64,000 bases of DNA from Sphingobium sp. CR2-8 (GCF_035818615.1 NZ_JAYKZY010000001.1:350501-414500), one strand, 5' to 3'. Positions 1 through 9,508 are shown, counted from the first letter of the stretch. The notes: generated by a model from the letters alone, not told the origin. Made by a program: numbers and translations.

Positions 1-511
1 CTGCAATCTCCATCCGCGTCGCCAGATCGCATAATATATGCGCCATGCTGGCGCGCGCATTGCGACGGCTCGCATTCAGGCCCCACTCCTGAATGAGTGC
101 GGCATTGGCCAGCGTTTCATACCACATGGCCTGGCCGACGGCCGGGTGCGACAATGCGATGGCGCGGATGGCATCGATCGGTATTAACGCGACCTCGACG
201 CTGCTCAAAGCCTGAACATTCTGATCCGCCCGCTGGAGTATCGCATTTTGCAGATCGATGAGGTCGCCTGCCATGTGCAGCGAAAAAATCTGACGCCGCC
301 CGTCGCCGGAGATTCTATGCTGGAAAGCAAAACCGGACAGCAGGAGACAAATGGAACTGGGCTGGTCGTTCTCCCGCGCGATGAACTCATGAACCCGCAT
401 TTTACGCACAATATGGGGGAGCGCCAGCACAGCAGCCTGATCGCGTGGATCGAGAGGCATTCTGAGCATGAGTTTGCTGAGCATTTGTGACAAGGACAGG
501 GAGATTTTCAC
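1..511 (-). CDS. Crp/Fnr-family transcriptional regulator, N-terminal part (runs off left edge)
   Basis: The minus strand reads openly for 170 codons from a GTG at 511 to the window edge. The product has the cyclic-nucleotide-binding beta-roll pattern of Crp/Fnr regulators: an early LPHIVRKM segment, then SICLLLSGF, then GRRQIFSLHMAGDLIDLQN, followed by the long connecting helix (LATRMEIA at the cut). The C-terminal winged helix lies outside the window. GTG 511 is preferred because GGAG lies 5 bases upstream; ATGs at 484, 469 and 460 have no ribosome-binding site. The segment after GDLI resembles sphingomonad and rhizobial regulators that sense oxygen or stress rather than cAMP, but the ligand cannot be told from this part. 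Confidence 0.8.
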   Translation of the reverse strand, partial: MKISLSLSQMLSKLMLRMPLDPRDQAAVLALPHIVRKMRVHEFIARENDQPSSICLLLSGFAFQHRISGDGRRQIFSLHMAGDLIDLQNAILQRADQNVQALSSVEVALIPIDAIRAIALSHPAVGQAMWYETLANAALIQEWGLNASRRNARASMAHILCDLATRMEIA

Positions 512-513
512 AT

Positions 514-538
514 ACGCTCCGTTCGTTGACGGGAGCGT
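514..538 (-). promoter_or_regulatory. Leader hairpin that pairs with the ribosome-binding site of the Crp/Fnr gene
   Basis: On the minus strand, ACGCTCC (538-532) can pair with GGAGCGT (520-514) over an 11-base loop. The right arm contains the GGAG that serves the GTG start at 511. A folded leader would hide that site. Structure is seen in the sequence; a regulatory role is inference, and the same arms could act as a terminator for rightward transcription because TTT follows on the plus strand. Confidence 0.35.
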
Positions 539-737
539 TTTAAATCTCTCAGCCATCGGCGGCCGGATATTGGGCCGATGATGGATATAGCTTACATCGA
601 AACGACTTACGTGTCTCTGTGTTATTCGTTTATGATGATAACATGGATCAACTGACAGCATCGTCCAATCTGCATTTCCTAGCGTCTAAATCCTTCCCTC
701 GGCTTGTCGTTAGCTTTCTATGGGTTTTGAATGGAAT

Positions 738-970
738 CAACCGATCCATCGCGTGCGCGGTCGGATCGAGAAGATGTCGACCTTTGGTCGCCTTCGGCCG
801 GGTCATGGAAGCGATGGAACGGCCTGCGCCGACTGCGTTGGCGGGGCCTCGCCAAAGGCTCTCCTGAGCGCAGTCGAAAAGTCCTTCTCGCGGCCATCGC
901 CTACAACTTCAGGCGCAGGATGAATATTCTTTCCGTGCCAGCGTTATGTGCCTTCGCCAGCAAAGCATAG
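738..970 (+). pseudogene. Worn C-terminal remnant of an IS transposase (IS5-like)
   Basis: This lies in the 527-base gap between the Crp/Fnr gene and the first acyl-CoA synthetase. In one frame the end reads GLRRLRWRGLAK, then AAIAYNFRRRMNIL, the usual tail of IS5-type transposases (RGLAK...AIAYN...R). A matching upstream piece, RVRGRIEKM, is in another frame, so the copy is frameshifted and truncated. The stretch between the two motifs, with CTGAGCGCAGTCGA at about 863-877, looks like a sphingomonad palindromic-repeat fragment. No intact transposase, terminal repeats or target duplication are visible. The rest of the gap shows no gene. Confidence 0.5.
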
Positions 971-1038
971 GCCGGATCGAACGCTCGTCGAACATCTCTG
1001 CGATGTCATAGTGCTACGACCAACCGCGCACAGCTTTC

Positions 1039-2631
1039 CTACGTGGCCGGTGTGATGGCGGCAGATCGGGTTTCGCCAATCTGCTTGCGCAGCGCCTTCT
1101 TATCGATCTTGCCGACGCTGGTCTTGGGCAGAGCGGCGACGATCAGGATGCCGTCGGGCAAAGCATAACGGCTCAGATGACCCGCTTCGCAGAACGGGCG
1201 CAGATGCGTTCGGATGTCATCAAGGCTGACGGCTGGCTGGTTCGGTCGGAGCACGATCGCGCCGAACGGTCGTTCGCCCCACTGATCGTCGGGGACGCCG
1301 ACAAAGGCTGCCTCGGCAATGGCAGGATGGCGGATCGTGTAATCCTCCAGCACGGCAGAAGACACCCATTCGCCGCCCGTCTTGATAACATCCTTGAGCC
1401 GGTCGACGATGCGGATGGCGCCATCCACATCCTGCTCCGCTATGTCCTGGGTGTGCAGCCAGCCGCCATGCCACAATTCCGCCGACGCCGCGTCGTTGCC
1501 GACATAGCCTTGGGTCAGCCATGGTGCGCGCACTTCCAGTTCGGCCGTGGTGTCGCCCCGCAATTGAACCTGCACCAGTGGGATTGGAAAACCGGCGCGG
1601 CTCGCGCCGTCCTCGACCGTTGCATTGCCAGAACGCGCCAGGGATATGACCGGCCCCGTTTCGGACATGCCATAGCCTGCAATCGCATGAATATTGTGCC
1701 GCGCGGCCCGATCCGCCAATGTCGCAGGCAGGCTGCTTCCCCCAATCACCATCGTCCATGGCGTTTTGACCGGGGTGCCCTGCAACTGATCGAGGATCAT
1801 CTGCAATATGGTTGGGACGCAATGCGAGAATGTCACGCCATGCTCCCTTTGCAGCGCGACCAGCCGGACCGGATCATAACGCGAAGGATAGATCTGCTGG
1901 GCACCCAATAGCGTCGCAACATAGGGAAGGCCCCATGCGTGCACATGAAACATGGGCGTCATCGGCATGTAGACATCGTCCGCGCGAAAAGCCTGGCCGT
2001 CCGGTTGGTTCGCCAGCGCGGTCGCGAAGGCGAGGGTGTGGAGCACGATCTGGCGATGGCTGAAAGCTACGGCTTTGGGATCGCCGGTCGTTCCGGTCGT
2101 ATGGAACGTCGTTGCAATGGCGTTTTCGTCGAAATCTTGGAAATCGAACGTCTGGTCCTGCGCGGCGAGCAATGCGTCATAGGACGGCGCGCTTCCATTT
2201 TCGGCGATCGGCACGACAATGCGCAAATCGGGCAGATCCGGACGCAATATATCGACCAGGTCGGCAAAGTCGGGATGATAGATCAGGGCGACCGCGCCGC
2301 TGTGCCGCATGGTGTAGAGGATCTGCTGGGGCGATAGTCGGACGTTGACGGTCTGTAGCACCGCGCCCATCATCGGTATCGCGAAATAACATTCGAGATA
2401 GCGGTGATCGTCCCAGTTCATGACTGCGACGGTCATGCCCGGTTCGATGCCCATTCCCGACAGCGCGTTCGCCAGTCGGCCGACACGGGCCTGAAGATCG
2501 TGGTAGCTGAATGTCTGCCCTTCGCTGACGATATGCCGGTCGCCATGCTGATCGACCCTGCTCAACAATTGGCTGATTAACAGCGGATAGCGATAGGCAT
2601 TTTCGGCTTGGTCGGCAAATTTCACCGGCAT
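1039..2631 (-). CDS. AMP-binding acyl-CoA synthetase (fatty-acyl-CoA ligase type)
   Basis: 530 residues, the usual length for medium/long-chain acyl-CoA ligases of the ANL superfamily, which activate a carboxylic acid with ATP and CoA. The P-loop-like motif is at residues 176-190 (FHTTGTTGDPK...), the adenine-contact motif is GYGMSETGP, the hinge region is IVDRLKDVIKTGGEWVSS, and the C-terminal catalytic lysine is in TSVGKIDKK. It lies 68 bases downstream of the aldehyde dehydrogenase on the same strand, so the order alcohol/aldehyde to acid to acyl-CoA is plausible. A second synthetase is at 16295-17971. The chain length or ring type of the acid cannot be read from the sequence. Confidence 0.9.
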   Translation of the reverse strand: MPVKFADQAENAYRYPLLISQLLSRVDQHGDRHIVSEGQTFSYHDLQARVGRLANALSGMGIEPGMTVAVMNWDDHRYLECYFAIPMMGAVLQTVNVRLSPQQILYTMRHSGAVALIYHPDFADLVDILRPDLPDLRIVVPIAENGSAPSYDALLAAQDQTFDFQDFDENAIATTFHTTGTTGDPKAVAFSHRQIVLHTLAFATALANQPDGQAFRADDVYMPMTPMFHVHAWGLPYVATLLGAQQIYPSRYDPVRLVALQREHGVTFSHCVPTILQMILDQLQGTPVKTPWTMVIGGSSLPATLADRAARHNIHAIAGYGMSETGPVISLARSGNATVEDGASRAGFPIPLVQVQLRGDTTAELEVRAPWLTQGYVGNDAASAELWHGGWLHTQDIAEQDVDGAIRIVDRLKDVIKTGGEWVSSAVLEDYTIRHPAIAEAAFVGVPDDQWGERPFGAIVLRPNQPAVSLDDIRTHLRPFCEAGHLSRYALPDGILIVAALPKTSVGKIDKKALRKQIGETRSAAITPAT

Positions 2632-2699
2632 CGGCAGTCATCCATAAAGGTGAACCGCCGCGGTCGAGACCCGTGGGTCGCGACCGCAGCAGCATCACG

Positions 2700-4133
2700 T
2701 CACGCCGGGGCTACGGCTTTCTTCTTGCGCACGATCGTCTGGACGCTGGTATATTCCAACAGGCCATCGAGCCCGTTCTCGGCGCCGATGCCCGATTGCT
2801 TCATTCCACCGAACGCTGCCGTCGGCGACAGATGCTGGGCCTCATTAACCCACACGGTGCCACTGGCGATCTGCTGTGCGAGTGCGAAGGCGCGATCTTC
2901 GTCCTGGCCCCACACCGATCCGCCCAAGCCGAATTCGGTCGCGTTCGCGCGTCGAACCGCTTCGTCCATGTCATCGACTTTGATGAGCGGGAGCACCGGT
3001 CCGAACTGTTCTTCCTGAACGATGCGGCTGTCTTCCGGCGGATTGTCGAGGATTGTCACCGGGATGAAATAGCCCGGCACGTCTGTATGCTCGCCGCCGG
3101 TCAGGAACGTGTATCCCTTGTCCCTGGCGTCTTGGATCAGTTCAATGACGCGGTCATATTGCCGCTTGTTCTGGATCGGGCCAAGCTGCGTTCCTTGTTC
3201 AGATCCGTCGCCGATCTTGACGGTGCGGGCATAGGCGACCAGCGCATCGCGCATCGGCTCGTATATATCCTTGTGGATATACATGCGCTTGGTCGCGACG
3301 CAGACTTGCCCGTTGTTCGTGAACGCCGCCCAGAACAGTTCCTGCGCGACCTGTTCTACATCTACGTCCGGCATGACGATCGCCGCGTCGTTGCCACCCA
3401 GTTCCAGTGTGACGCGCTTGAGCGTCGACGCGGCCGACTGCATCACGCGCTTTCCCGTTCCCGTGGAGCCAGTGAAACTGATCTTGTCGAATCCTGGGTG
3501 CTCGGTCATCCACGGCCCGAGTTCATCGCCACCGGTCACGACGTTGAGCACGCCTGGCGGCAATATCCCGGCGGCCAGTTCGGCGACCTTGATCGTGGTC
3601 AGCGGTGTGAACGGCGATGGTTTCAACACCATCGTGTTCCCGGCCATCAGCGCCGGCCCCACCTTGAACATCGCCAGGACCATTGGAAAATTCCATGGCG
3701 AGATGGCGCCGACGACGCCGATGGGCACATGGCGCGTTTCGCTATAGCGATCGTCGGAATCCTCGTTGATCGTAACCGGCAGGTCCAGCGAGGCAGTCCC
3801 CTTCAGCCACATGCCCGAACCCATCGCTTCATATTCGGATTCGCTGTGCGGCTTTCCCTGTTCCTTGGTAAGCAGCCGCTTGAAGTCGTCGGCGTGCGCA
3901 AGGATCGCGTCACCCAGCGCATTGAGTTTGGTCTTGCGTTCTTCGATCGGTGTCGCCGCCCAGCCGGGAAACGCCTTGCGCGCAGCGGCGATAGCATGAT
4001 CCAGATCGTCACGGGTCGCTTGGGGAACTTTCGCGATGACTTGCTCGGTCGCAGGGTTGACGACGTCGAACGTAGTCTTCCCCTCCACACGCTCGCCGCC
4101 AATAATCATCGCATAATCGTCATTGAAATTCAT
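2700..4133 (-). CDS. NAD(P)-dependent aldehyde dehydrogenase
   Basis: 477 residues from ATG 4133, which has GGAG 6 bases upstream; the open frame extends further upstream but overlaps the TonB receptor and lacks family sequence there. It oxidises an aldehyde to a carboxylic acid. Seen: the cofactor/oxyanion segment PWNFP (147-150), KPSPFTP, the FTGSTGTGK nucleotide-binding turn, general base Glu244 in LELGGNDA and nucleophile Cys278 in NNGQVC. It sits between the acyl-CoA synthetase and the TonB receptor on the same strand, likely one transcript from the promoter near 6.55 kb. Sequence style is close to the betaine/aliphatic aldehyde dehydrogenases; the substrate is unknown. Confidence 0.92.
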   Translation of the reverse strand: MNFNDDYAMIIGGERVEGKTTFDVVNPATEQVIAKVPQATRDDLDHAIAAARKAFPGWAATPIEERKTKLNALGDAILAHADDFKRLLTKEQGKPHSESEYEAMGSGMWLKGTASLDLPVTINEDSDDRYSETRHVPIGVVGAISPWNFPMVLAMFKVGPALMAGNTMVLKPSPFTPLTTIKVAELAAGILPPGVLNVVTGGDELGPWMTEHPGFDKISFTGSTGTGKRVMQSAASTLKRVTLELGGNDAAIVMPDVDVEQVAQELFWAAFTNNGQVCVATKRMYIHKDIYEPMRDALVAYARTVKIGDGSEQGTQLGPIQNKRQYDRVIELIQDARDKGYTFLTGGEHTDVPGYFIPVTILDNPPEDSRIVQEEQFGPVLPLIKVDDMDEAVRRANATEFGLGGSVWGQDEDRAFALAQQIASGTVWVNEAQHLSPTAAFGGMKQSGIGAENGLDGLLEYTSVQTIVRKKKAVAPA

Positions 4134-4158
4134 ATACTTCTCCATCAAATTCGAAGCG

Positions 4159-6495
4159 TCAGAAAACCACTTTAGCGCTAACGCCATAGGTTCGTGGCGA
4201 ACCGGGTGCGAAGACGCTGAATCCGGCCACACCGCGCAGCGAAACGCCGAGCGAATAATAGTCCTTGTCGAGCAAATTCTTCGCCCACACGCCAAGCTCA
4301 AGCTTTTCGTTCATCAGTTTCAGGCTCGCACTGGCATCGACCAGCCAATATCCGTTCTGAAACAGTCCGGTATTATCGACGCCAGTCACCGGATTGACGT
4401 CGGCGTTGAGGGGACTGAAAAATACCTTGCTCTGGTAATTGGCATCAGCGTGAAGCAATAGTTTGGTGCTATCCCCTTCATAGGCTGTCCAGTCGGCGGA
4501 CGGCCTGAAGGTGAACTTCGGCGCGAACGGCAAGTGGTTGCCCTTGACCGAACCACTCAGCAGCGCCCCGTTGGTCGAATATTTTCCGCTGAACAGTCCG
4601 ACTGTTGCTCCGACACGCAGCCGGTCCGTCACGACCAGTGTGGATTCGACGTCCAGACCATATATTTTGGCGGGTCCCGCGTTCGCCGCGAATGTCTGCG
4701 CCGCGACGATTTCCTGCACCTGGAGATTCTGGTAATCATAATAATAAGCGGCAAGATTCAGGCGAAGCCGCCTGTCAAGCAGTTCGCTTTTCAGGCCAAC
4801 CTCGAAAGCATCTACCTGTTCAGGCGGCAGATACGTCAATTGCGAAATAGAAAGTGGGCCAGCCGTATTGGCGCCAGCGCGATAGCCGCGCGAATAGCTG
4901 CCATAGATATTTACATCGTCGCTGACGGCATAGGCCAGTGAAGCAACGCCCGTCACCCGGTTTTCAGTATTGCGCAATCCCGGCGAAAACTGCGTTGGAT
5001 CATAGGGGCCAAATCGGGGCACTGTATTGATAGCGGGAACGATAGGACCACCTGGTACCAGGCGCAGGCCCAGATATCCTTGCACGTCCGTTATCTGCGT
5101 GATGTCATGAGTGAAGCGTGCACCCAGCGTCAGTTTGAGTTCGGGCGTGATCGAATAGATGCCCTGCGCAAAGCCGGCGAAACTTTTACGGATTTGCCGA
5201 TAGCGCAGAAATTCGTCGATGGGAGGAACGCCATTGGCCGGATCGCTTACGAAGGGAAGGGCGAACCCTATCTGTACCCGATTGAAATCCCGCATGCGAT
5301 CATAGCCGTAGAAGCCGCCGACCACCACATCGAGGTCGGTTATGCTGGTAATGCGTGCCCGAAGTTCCTGGCTATGCTGGGAGAAGCGACCGTCATGGAA
5401 GGCCCGGATGATTTCGAGCGGCGATCCGTCGATATCCTGGTTCGATGAGAATGTGCCTGACGATAGGCTGGTGATCGACGTGAGTTCGAAGCCTTCGCTC
5501 GCTTCCCACGCGACATGCAGGTCCACCCCTTGACTGTCGCCATGGACGAAACCGACGTTCGGCAATTCCTGCTGATGGAACCCCAACTGGCTTCGGTTAT
5601 AGGTCAGCCCGGCTAACGAATAGGATCCGTCGGGAGCAGTGCCCACGATCGTGCCGCCAGCTTCTCCGCTGCGGTTGCGCGAGTAATAGCCTTTAAGCCG
5701 GATATCGAGATCGGGTGTTGGCTTCACGCGCAACGTCCCTCGTACCGAAAGCGAATTCACCGCGCTCAGGTCGCCCGCACCGGCCACCACATTTTTGACG
5801 TAACCGTCTGACTTAACGAAGTTTGTGGCGACACGGATACCGACTTGGTCCTCCACGGGCGTCAGTTCGATGGCGCCTTCGGCGGCAACCCGGTCGAAGG
5901 AGCCGTACCCGCCGCTAAGATAGCCCTTGGTTCCTTGGAGTTCAGGCTTGTTGGAGATGAAGTTGATCGCCCCGCCGGTGGTGTTCTTGCCATAGAGCGT
6001 ACCCTGTGGACCGCGCAGCACTTCGATGCCGGACAGATCGTAGAGTTGTTGACCATGGGTCGTCGGTGACGACTGGTAGATGTCGTCAGTGTAGACGCCG
6101 ACAGGGGAAACCTGATTTGGTTCGAACTGATTGGCGACACCTATCCCGCGCAAGGTGAAGTTGGGCTGCGTCTCGTTCAGCGCCGACACGATTGTCAGCG
6201 TCGGCACAAACTTCACGAGGTCCTGTGTGCGGAACGCCACGGCGTTGGTGAGCGTGTCGCCTTGCAGCGCCGTGATGGATGCCGGAACATCCTGCACATT
6301 CTCGCTCCGCCGATTGGCCGTGACGATGATGTCGGCCAGCCCCACGGGACTGCCGCCCTGCGGTTCAGCCGCAGTTGCGGATTGAACTGGTCGCGCATCC
6401 GCCACGGCCGGGGTCGCCGTCTGGGCCGATGCTGCAAATGCAACCGTCGAAACGGTGATTGAGAGTGCTGCAAATGACACATGTCTTCCAGTCAT
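4159..6495 (-). CDS. TonB-dependent outer-membrane receptor
   Basis: 778 residues. A signal peptide covers the first 24 residues (ends AFAASAQ). The plug domain begins at about residue 53 with IIVTANRRSENVQDVPASI and includes VLRGPQGTLYGKNTTGGAINF, the conserved plug core of the FecA/BtuB-like group used by sphingomonads for hydrophobic or aromatic substrates. The rest is a 22-stranded beta-barrel ending in the aromatic-terminated strand VSAKVVF. The start has GGAGGGGAAG upstream. It precedes the aldehyde dehydrogenase and acyl-CoA synthetase, so it probably imports the compound this island degrades. Substrate unknown; a siderophore role is less likely from context. Confidence 0.92.
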   Translation of the reverse strand: MTGRHVSFAALSITVSTVAFAASAQTATPAVADARPVQSATAAEPQGGSPVGLADIIVTANRRSENVQDVPASITALQGDTLTNAVAFRTQDLVKFVPTLTIVSALNETQPNFTLRGIGVANQFEPNQVSPVGVYTDDIYQSSPTTHGQQLYDLSGIEVLRGPQGTLYGKNTTGGAINFISNKPELQGTKGYLSGGYGSFDRVAAEGAIELTPVEDQVGIRVATNFVKSDGYVKNVVAGAGDLSAVNSLSVRGTLRVKPTPDLDIRLKGYYSRNRSGEAGGTIVGTAPDGSYSLAGLTYNRSQLGFHQQELPNVGFVHGDSQGVDLHVAWEASEGFELTSITSLSSGTFSSNQDIDGSPLEIIRAFHDGRFSQHSQELRARITSITDLDVVVGGFYGYDRMRDFNRVQIGFALPFVSDPANGVPPIDEFLRYRQIRKSFAGFAQGIYSITPELKLTLGARFTHDITQITDVQGYLGLRLVPGGPIVPAINTVPRFGPYDPTQFSPGLRNTENRVTGVASLAYAVSDDVNIYGSYSRGYRAGANTAGPLSISQLTYLPPEQVDAFEVGLKSELLDRRLRLNLAAYYYDYQNLQVQEIVAAQTFAANAGPAKIYGLDVESTLVVTDRLRVGATVGLFSGKYSTNGALLSGSVKGNHLPFAPKFTFRPSADWTAYEGDSTKLLLHADANYQSKVFFSPLNADVNPVTGVDNTGLFQNGYWLVDASASLKLMNEKLELGVWAKNLLDKDYYSLGVSLRGVAGFSVFAPGSPRTYGVSAKVVF

Positions 6496-6511
6496 GATTT
6501 CTTCCCCTCCA

Positions 6512-6606
6512 AATATTATTTTGTTTTGTCGTTAATTATAATTATTTAATTCTTATAATGTACAATAAAGTAATTTTCATAAATTGAAGTCGCCTAACAC
6601 TATATT
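6512..6606 (-). promoter_or_regulatory. AT-rich promoter region of the TonB receptor operon
   Basis: The 227-base gap between the receptor and the upstream SDR contains a strongly AT-rich block unlike its GC-rich surroundings. It includes the perfect 12-base palindrome TAATTATAATTA (6533-6544) and several TATAAT-like stretches. A promoter for the leftward operon is likely; exact boxes cannot be assigned. None of the GTG-N6-CAC sites found at 13.8-14.5 kb is present here. Confidence 0.4.
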
Positions 6607-6722
6607 TACAGCGGACTAACGATGACGTGGCGTTGAAGTCGGCTCCAGATGATGGCGGTCACAGACATGCAAACTGATTGCTGATATTTTTGGCCGTCCC
6701 TGATGTCCGGACCCGCTTAACT

Positions 6723-7556
6723 TCAGGCCGCGGCGGGGCTACGCCGTTGCTGAACATCCGCACCCGGCGTTACCGCGGCTCCACCAGAAATCTCGCGCAT
6801 CACCGCCAACATATCTGGTTGGCCGGTATGTGCCGCCAGACCTCCATCGGCGATGATATTCGCCCCCGTGACGTAAGATGCCTGTTCGGACGCCAGAAAC
6901 GCCGCGACTTCCGCCATCTCGGCAGCGGTGCCGCTGCGGCCCATCGGAATGAGATCGTTAAAATGCTTGCGGACGGGTAGCCCCTCAAGGCCACCGGTCA
7001 GCCGGGTGTTGGCTATAAATCCTGGGCAAAAGGAATTGACCCGGATATTCTCGCGCGCATGATCGAGCGCCAACACACGCGTGTAGTTGATGACGGCTGC
7101 CTTGGATGCGTTATAGGCGCCGAACCCGTGATCGGCCGCCAGTCCTGATACGGACGCCGTGTTGACGATCGCCCCGCCGCCGGTGCGCCGCATGTGCGGG
7201 ATCGCGGCGCGGCAGGCGTACATAATCGCGGACACGTTGATTTTGAAAACGCGATCCCAATCCTCATCAGTCGTTTGCGTCACATCGCCGATCGTTCCCG
7301 TACCGGCGTTATTGAACAGCAGGTCGATATGGCCATGCGCATCCACCACCGTCTGGACCATCGCAGATACCTGACTGGATGATGTCACGTCGCACACATG
7401 GTTGCGAATATTCCGGTCACTGTGCCGCAACGCGTCGCCATCGATATCGGCGGCGAATACCACCGCGCCCTCCATGGCCAGCAGGGTTGTGATTGCGGCA
7501 CCGATGCCTGTCGCCGCCCCGGTTACGATAGCCGTCTTGCCTTCGAACCGCATCAT
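6723..7556 (-). CDS. Classical short-chain dehydrogenase/reductase (SDR)
   Basis: 277 residues, slightly longer than the usual 250 because of a polar tail after the last strand (QQRRSPAAA). It interconverts a hydroxyl and keto group with NAD(H) or NADP(H). Seen: TGAATGIG nucleotide-binding turn (12-19), NNAG at 82-85, catalytic Ser135, Tyr148 and Lys152 (YNASK), and the C-terminal VTGANIIADGG. An aspartate in AADIDG after the second strand suggests NAD preference. It is separated from the TonB operon by 227 bases, and is likely transcribed from its own promoter upstream of 7556, where a palindrome lies. ATG 7556 or 7553 both possible. Confidence 0.9.
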   Translation of the reverse strand: MMRFEGKTAIVTGAATGIGAAITTLLAMEGAVVFAADIDGDALRHSDRNIRNHVCDVTSSSQVSAMVQTVVDAHGHIDLLFNNAGTGTIGDVTQTTDEDWDRVFKINVSAIMYACRAAIPHMRRTGGGAIVNTASVSGLAADHGFGAYNASKAAVINYTRVLALDHARENIRVNSFCPGFIANTRLTGGLEGLPVRKHFNDLIPMGRSGTAAEMAEVAAFLASEQASYVTGANIIADGGLAAHTGQPDMLAVMREISGGAAVTPGADVQQRRSPAAA

Positions 7557-8032
7557 ATCACGCCTCTCTCTTTATGGTTTTTCGTTTTCTCAAGCCGCCT
7601 AATCGATCCCGAACCTCCAGACGCCTTCGCCATATCGCGATATGGAATATGGCGTTTGATGCGCGGACGGCACGCGCCTGCATCGACGTGGCGCGCTATT
7701 TTCGGAAATCGGCTGTGCGATCGAAAGCAGTACGGATCGCGCATGGCAACCAATGCCAGCATCTGCGGCCTCCCCGGAAGAGGAAAGGTTCTTATGGCCC
7801 TTCCTTCGTCTCATGGATGTACCAGACCAAGCCAATTCTAACTTGTCATTTCAGGACACATATTTGGCATTTCGCGTCTATCCCGGCCAGGTTTGCTTCC
7901 TGGCTGCCGGGCATATCGGCCTTCGTTCCCGTCATTTTTACTGTACCGAAGGCGAATAGCAGTATGGTCGAAATGCCATGATCTGCTAAGGCGAATTCCG
8001 GCATTAGTGAGATGCCGATAGGAATATTGCAT
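7557..8032. other. Intergenic region between divergent SDR and MATE genes; no gene seen
   Basis: 476 bases separating two divergent genes. Short open frames on both strands have no family-like sequence and no ribosome-binding sites. The only clear structure is the palindrome at 7628-7654. It should contain the promoters of both neighbours. Confidence 0.5.
7628..7654. promoter_or_regulatory. Nested palindrome, possible operator upstream of the SDR
   Basis: CCATATCGCGATATGG (7630-7645) is a perfect 16-base palindrome, and CGCCATAT (7628-7635) also pairs with ATATGGCG (7647-7654). It lies 72-98 bases before the SDR start, where a repressor site could be. No regulator gene is adjacent, so its partner is unknown. 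Confidence 0.35.
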
Positions 8033-9439
8033 ATGACCCTTGCGTCAAAACAGGTCGGCTTGGCTGATCTTGCGGGTTCGGTGGAAAACGCGCGCGCCAC
8101 GTCCGCGCACACCGCTTTACTGGACGGCCCCGTCGTCAAACCGCTCCTCATGCTCGCCCTGCCGACCATCACGATGATCCTGACACAAATCGGCGTCGGG
8201 GTGGCGGAGGTCTATTATATCGGACGCCTGGGCACGGCGGCGCTTGCGGGAGCTTCGCTGGTGTTTCCCTTCTACATGCTGATGTCCACGATGTCGGCTG
8301 GTGGACTGGGCAGCGGCGTGTCGTCGGCGGCGGCTCGCGCGATGGGCGCAGACCGCAGGGATGATGTCCAAAGGATATTCGCCCATGCCATCATGATGGC
8401 GCTGATCGTCGGCCTTTCGTTCACCGCGCTGATGCTGATCCTGGGTCCATGGATCTATCGCTCCCTGGCTGGATCGGGCGCCGCGCTGGATGCCGCGGTC
8501 CAATATTCGAACATCATCTTCGCCGGCATCGTCTTCATGTGGGTCAACAATCTGCTGGGTGCTGCTTTTCGCGGGATCGGCAACCCCCGACTGCCCGCGC
8601 GGATCGCGCTGGTGGGTGCGGTGATCGTGGTTCCGGCGTCGCCTGTGCTGATCTTCGGCTTGGGACCGATCCCGCCGATGGGGATCGCAGGCGCGGCCGC
8701 GGCGCTGGTTTTATACCAGATTGGAGCCATGGTCGCATTGCTCCATCGCTGGCTCACTTCGCATGGGGTGGCGTTGGACGATTTCCGGCCCCGCCGGTCG
8801 ATCATGCTCGATATCGTCAGGGTTGGCGTCCCAAGTTCTTTGAGCGCGGCACAGACCAGCCTGATGTCCGTCGTCCTGACCGGGATGGCTGCGCGATTTG
8901 GAACGGACGCGCTCGCCGCCTATGGGATCGCGTCACGGCTGGATTCGACGATGGTGCCTGTCCTGTTCGGCCTTGCCTCGGCCGTGCTTACCATGTCGGG
9001 TATGAATGCCAGTGCAGGCAGAATTGACAGGGCGCAGCGCATCGCCTGGGCAGGAGCGGGCCTGGGCATGATCGCGACAGGGCTTCCCGGCATTGTCTTC
9101 GCCATCTGGCCCCAACTCTGGCTCGGCATGTTCTCCAACGACTTGCAAGTGCTGGCGGCGGCAGCCATGTATCTGCGGATCACGGCGCCCTTCTATCCCT
9201 TGCTGGCGCTGGGCTTCGTCCTCAGCTTTGCCGCACAGGGCGCCGGGCATTCCTTGTGGCCCGCGGTCGGGGTGACGGCCAGGGTGGTTCTGACGGTCGC
9301 CGTCGGCTGGATCGCAATCGAAATGCTGGGATTTGGATTTCCCGCGCTTGGGGTCGCGGCGGTGACGGGCCTGATCGGCTATGCTGCGGTTTGCTTTGGC
9401 GCGATGCGGTCCGGCGCTGTTTGGCGGGGCCGTCGATGA
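8033..9439 (+). CDS. MATE-family multidrug/toxic compound exporter
   Basis: 468 residues from ATG 8033 (AGGA 9 bases upstream); an ATG at 8012 would add 7 residues but lacks a good ribosome-binding site. Twelve hydrophobic segments in two six-helix halves are visible, with the family pattern in the first half (PLLMLALPTITMILTQIG, then ARAMGADRRDD in the loop). It exports organic cations or metabolites in exchange for Na+ or H+ at the inner membrane. It stands alone, divergent from the SDR and convergent with the alcohol dehydrogenase. A role in removing the toxic substrate or products of the surrounding catabolic island is inference. Confidence 0.9.
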   Translation: MTLASKQVGLADLAGSVENARATSAHTALLDGPVVKPLLMLALPTITMILTQIGVGVAEVYYIGRLGTAALAGASLVFPFYMLMSTMSAGGLGSGVSSAAARAMGADRRDDVQRIFAHAIMMALIVGLSFTALMLILGPWIYRSLAGSGAALDAAVQYSNIIFAGIVFMWVNNLLGAAFRGIGNPRLPARIALVGAVIVVPASPVLIFGLGPIPPMGIAGAAAALVLYQIGAMVALLHRWLTSHGVALDDFRPRRSIMLDIVRVGVPSSLSAAQTSLMSVVLTGMAARFGTDALAAYGIASRLDSTMVPVLFGLASAVLTMSGMNASAGRIDRAQRIAWAGAGLGMIATGLPGIVFAIWPQLWLGMFSNDLQVLAAAAMYLRITAPFYPLLALGFVLSFAAQGAGHSLWPAVGVTARVVLTVAVGWIAIEMLGFGFPALGVAAVTGLIGYAAVCFGAMRSGAVWRGRR

Positions 9440-9508
9440 TGGCGCGATCATCTTTCTGACAGAGCGGTTCCGGTCGTGCCCGAAATGTGCGTGTGCGACG
9501 GGCAGATA

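Noticed and set aside
619..923. Small plus-strand proteins upstream of the first acyl-CoA synthetase
   Set aside because: Mutually overlapping frames without ribosome-binding sites; the only family-like content is the transposase tail.
2700..4301. Longer start for the aldehyde dehydrogenase at 4301
   Set aside because: It would overlap the TonB receptor end by over 140 bases with non-family sequence; ATG 4133 has a proper ribosome-binding site.
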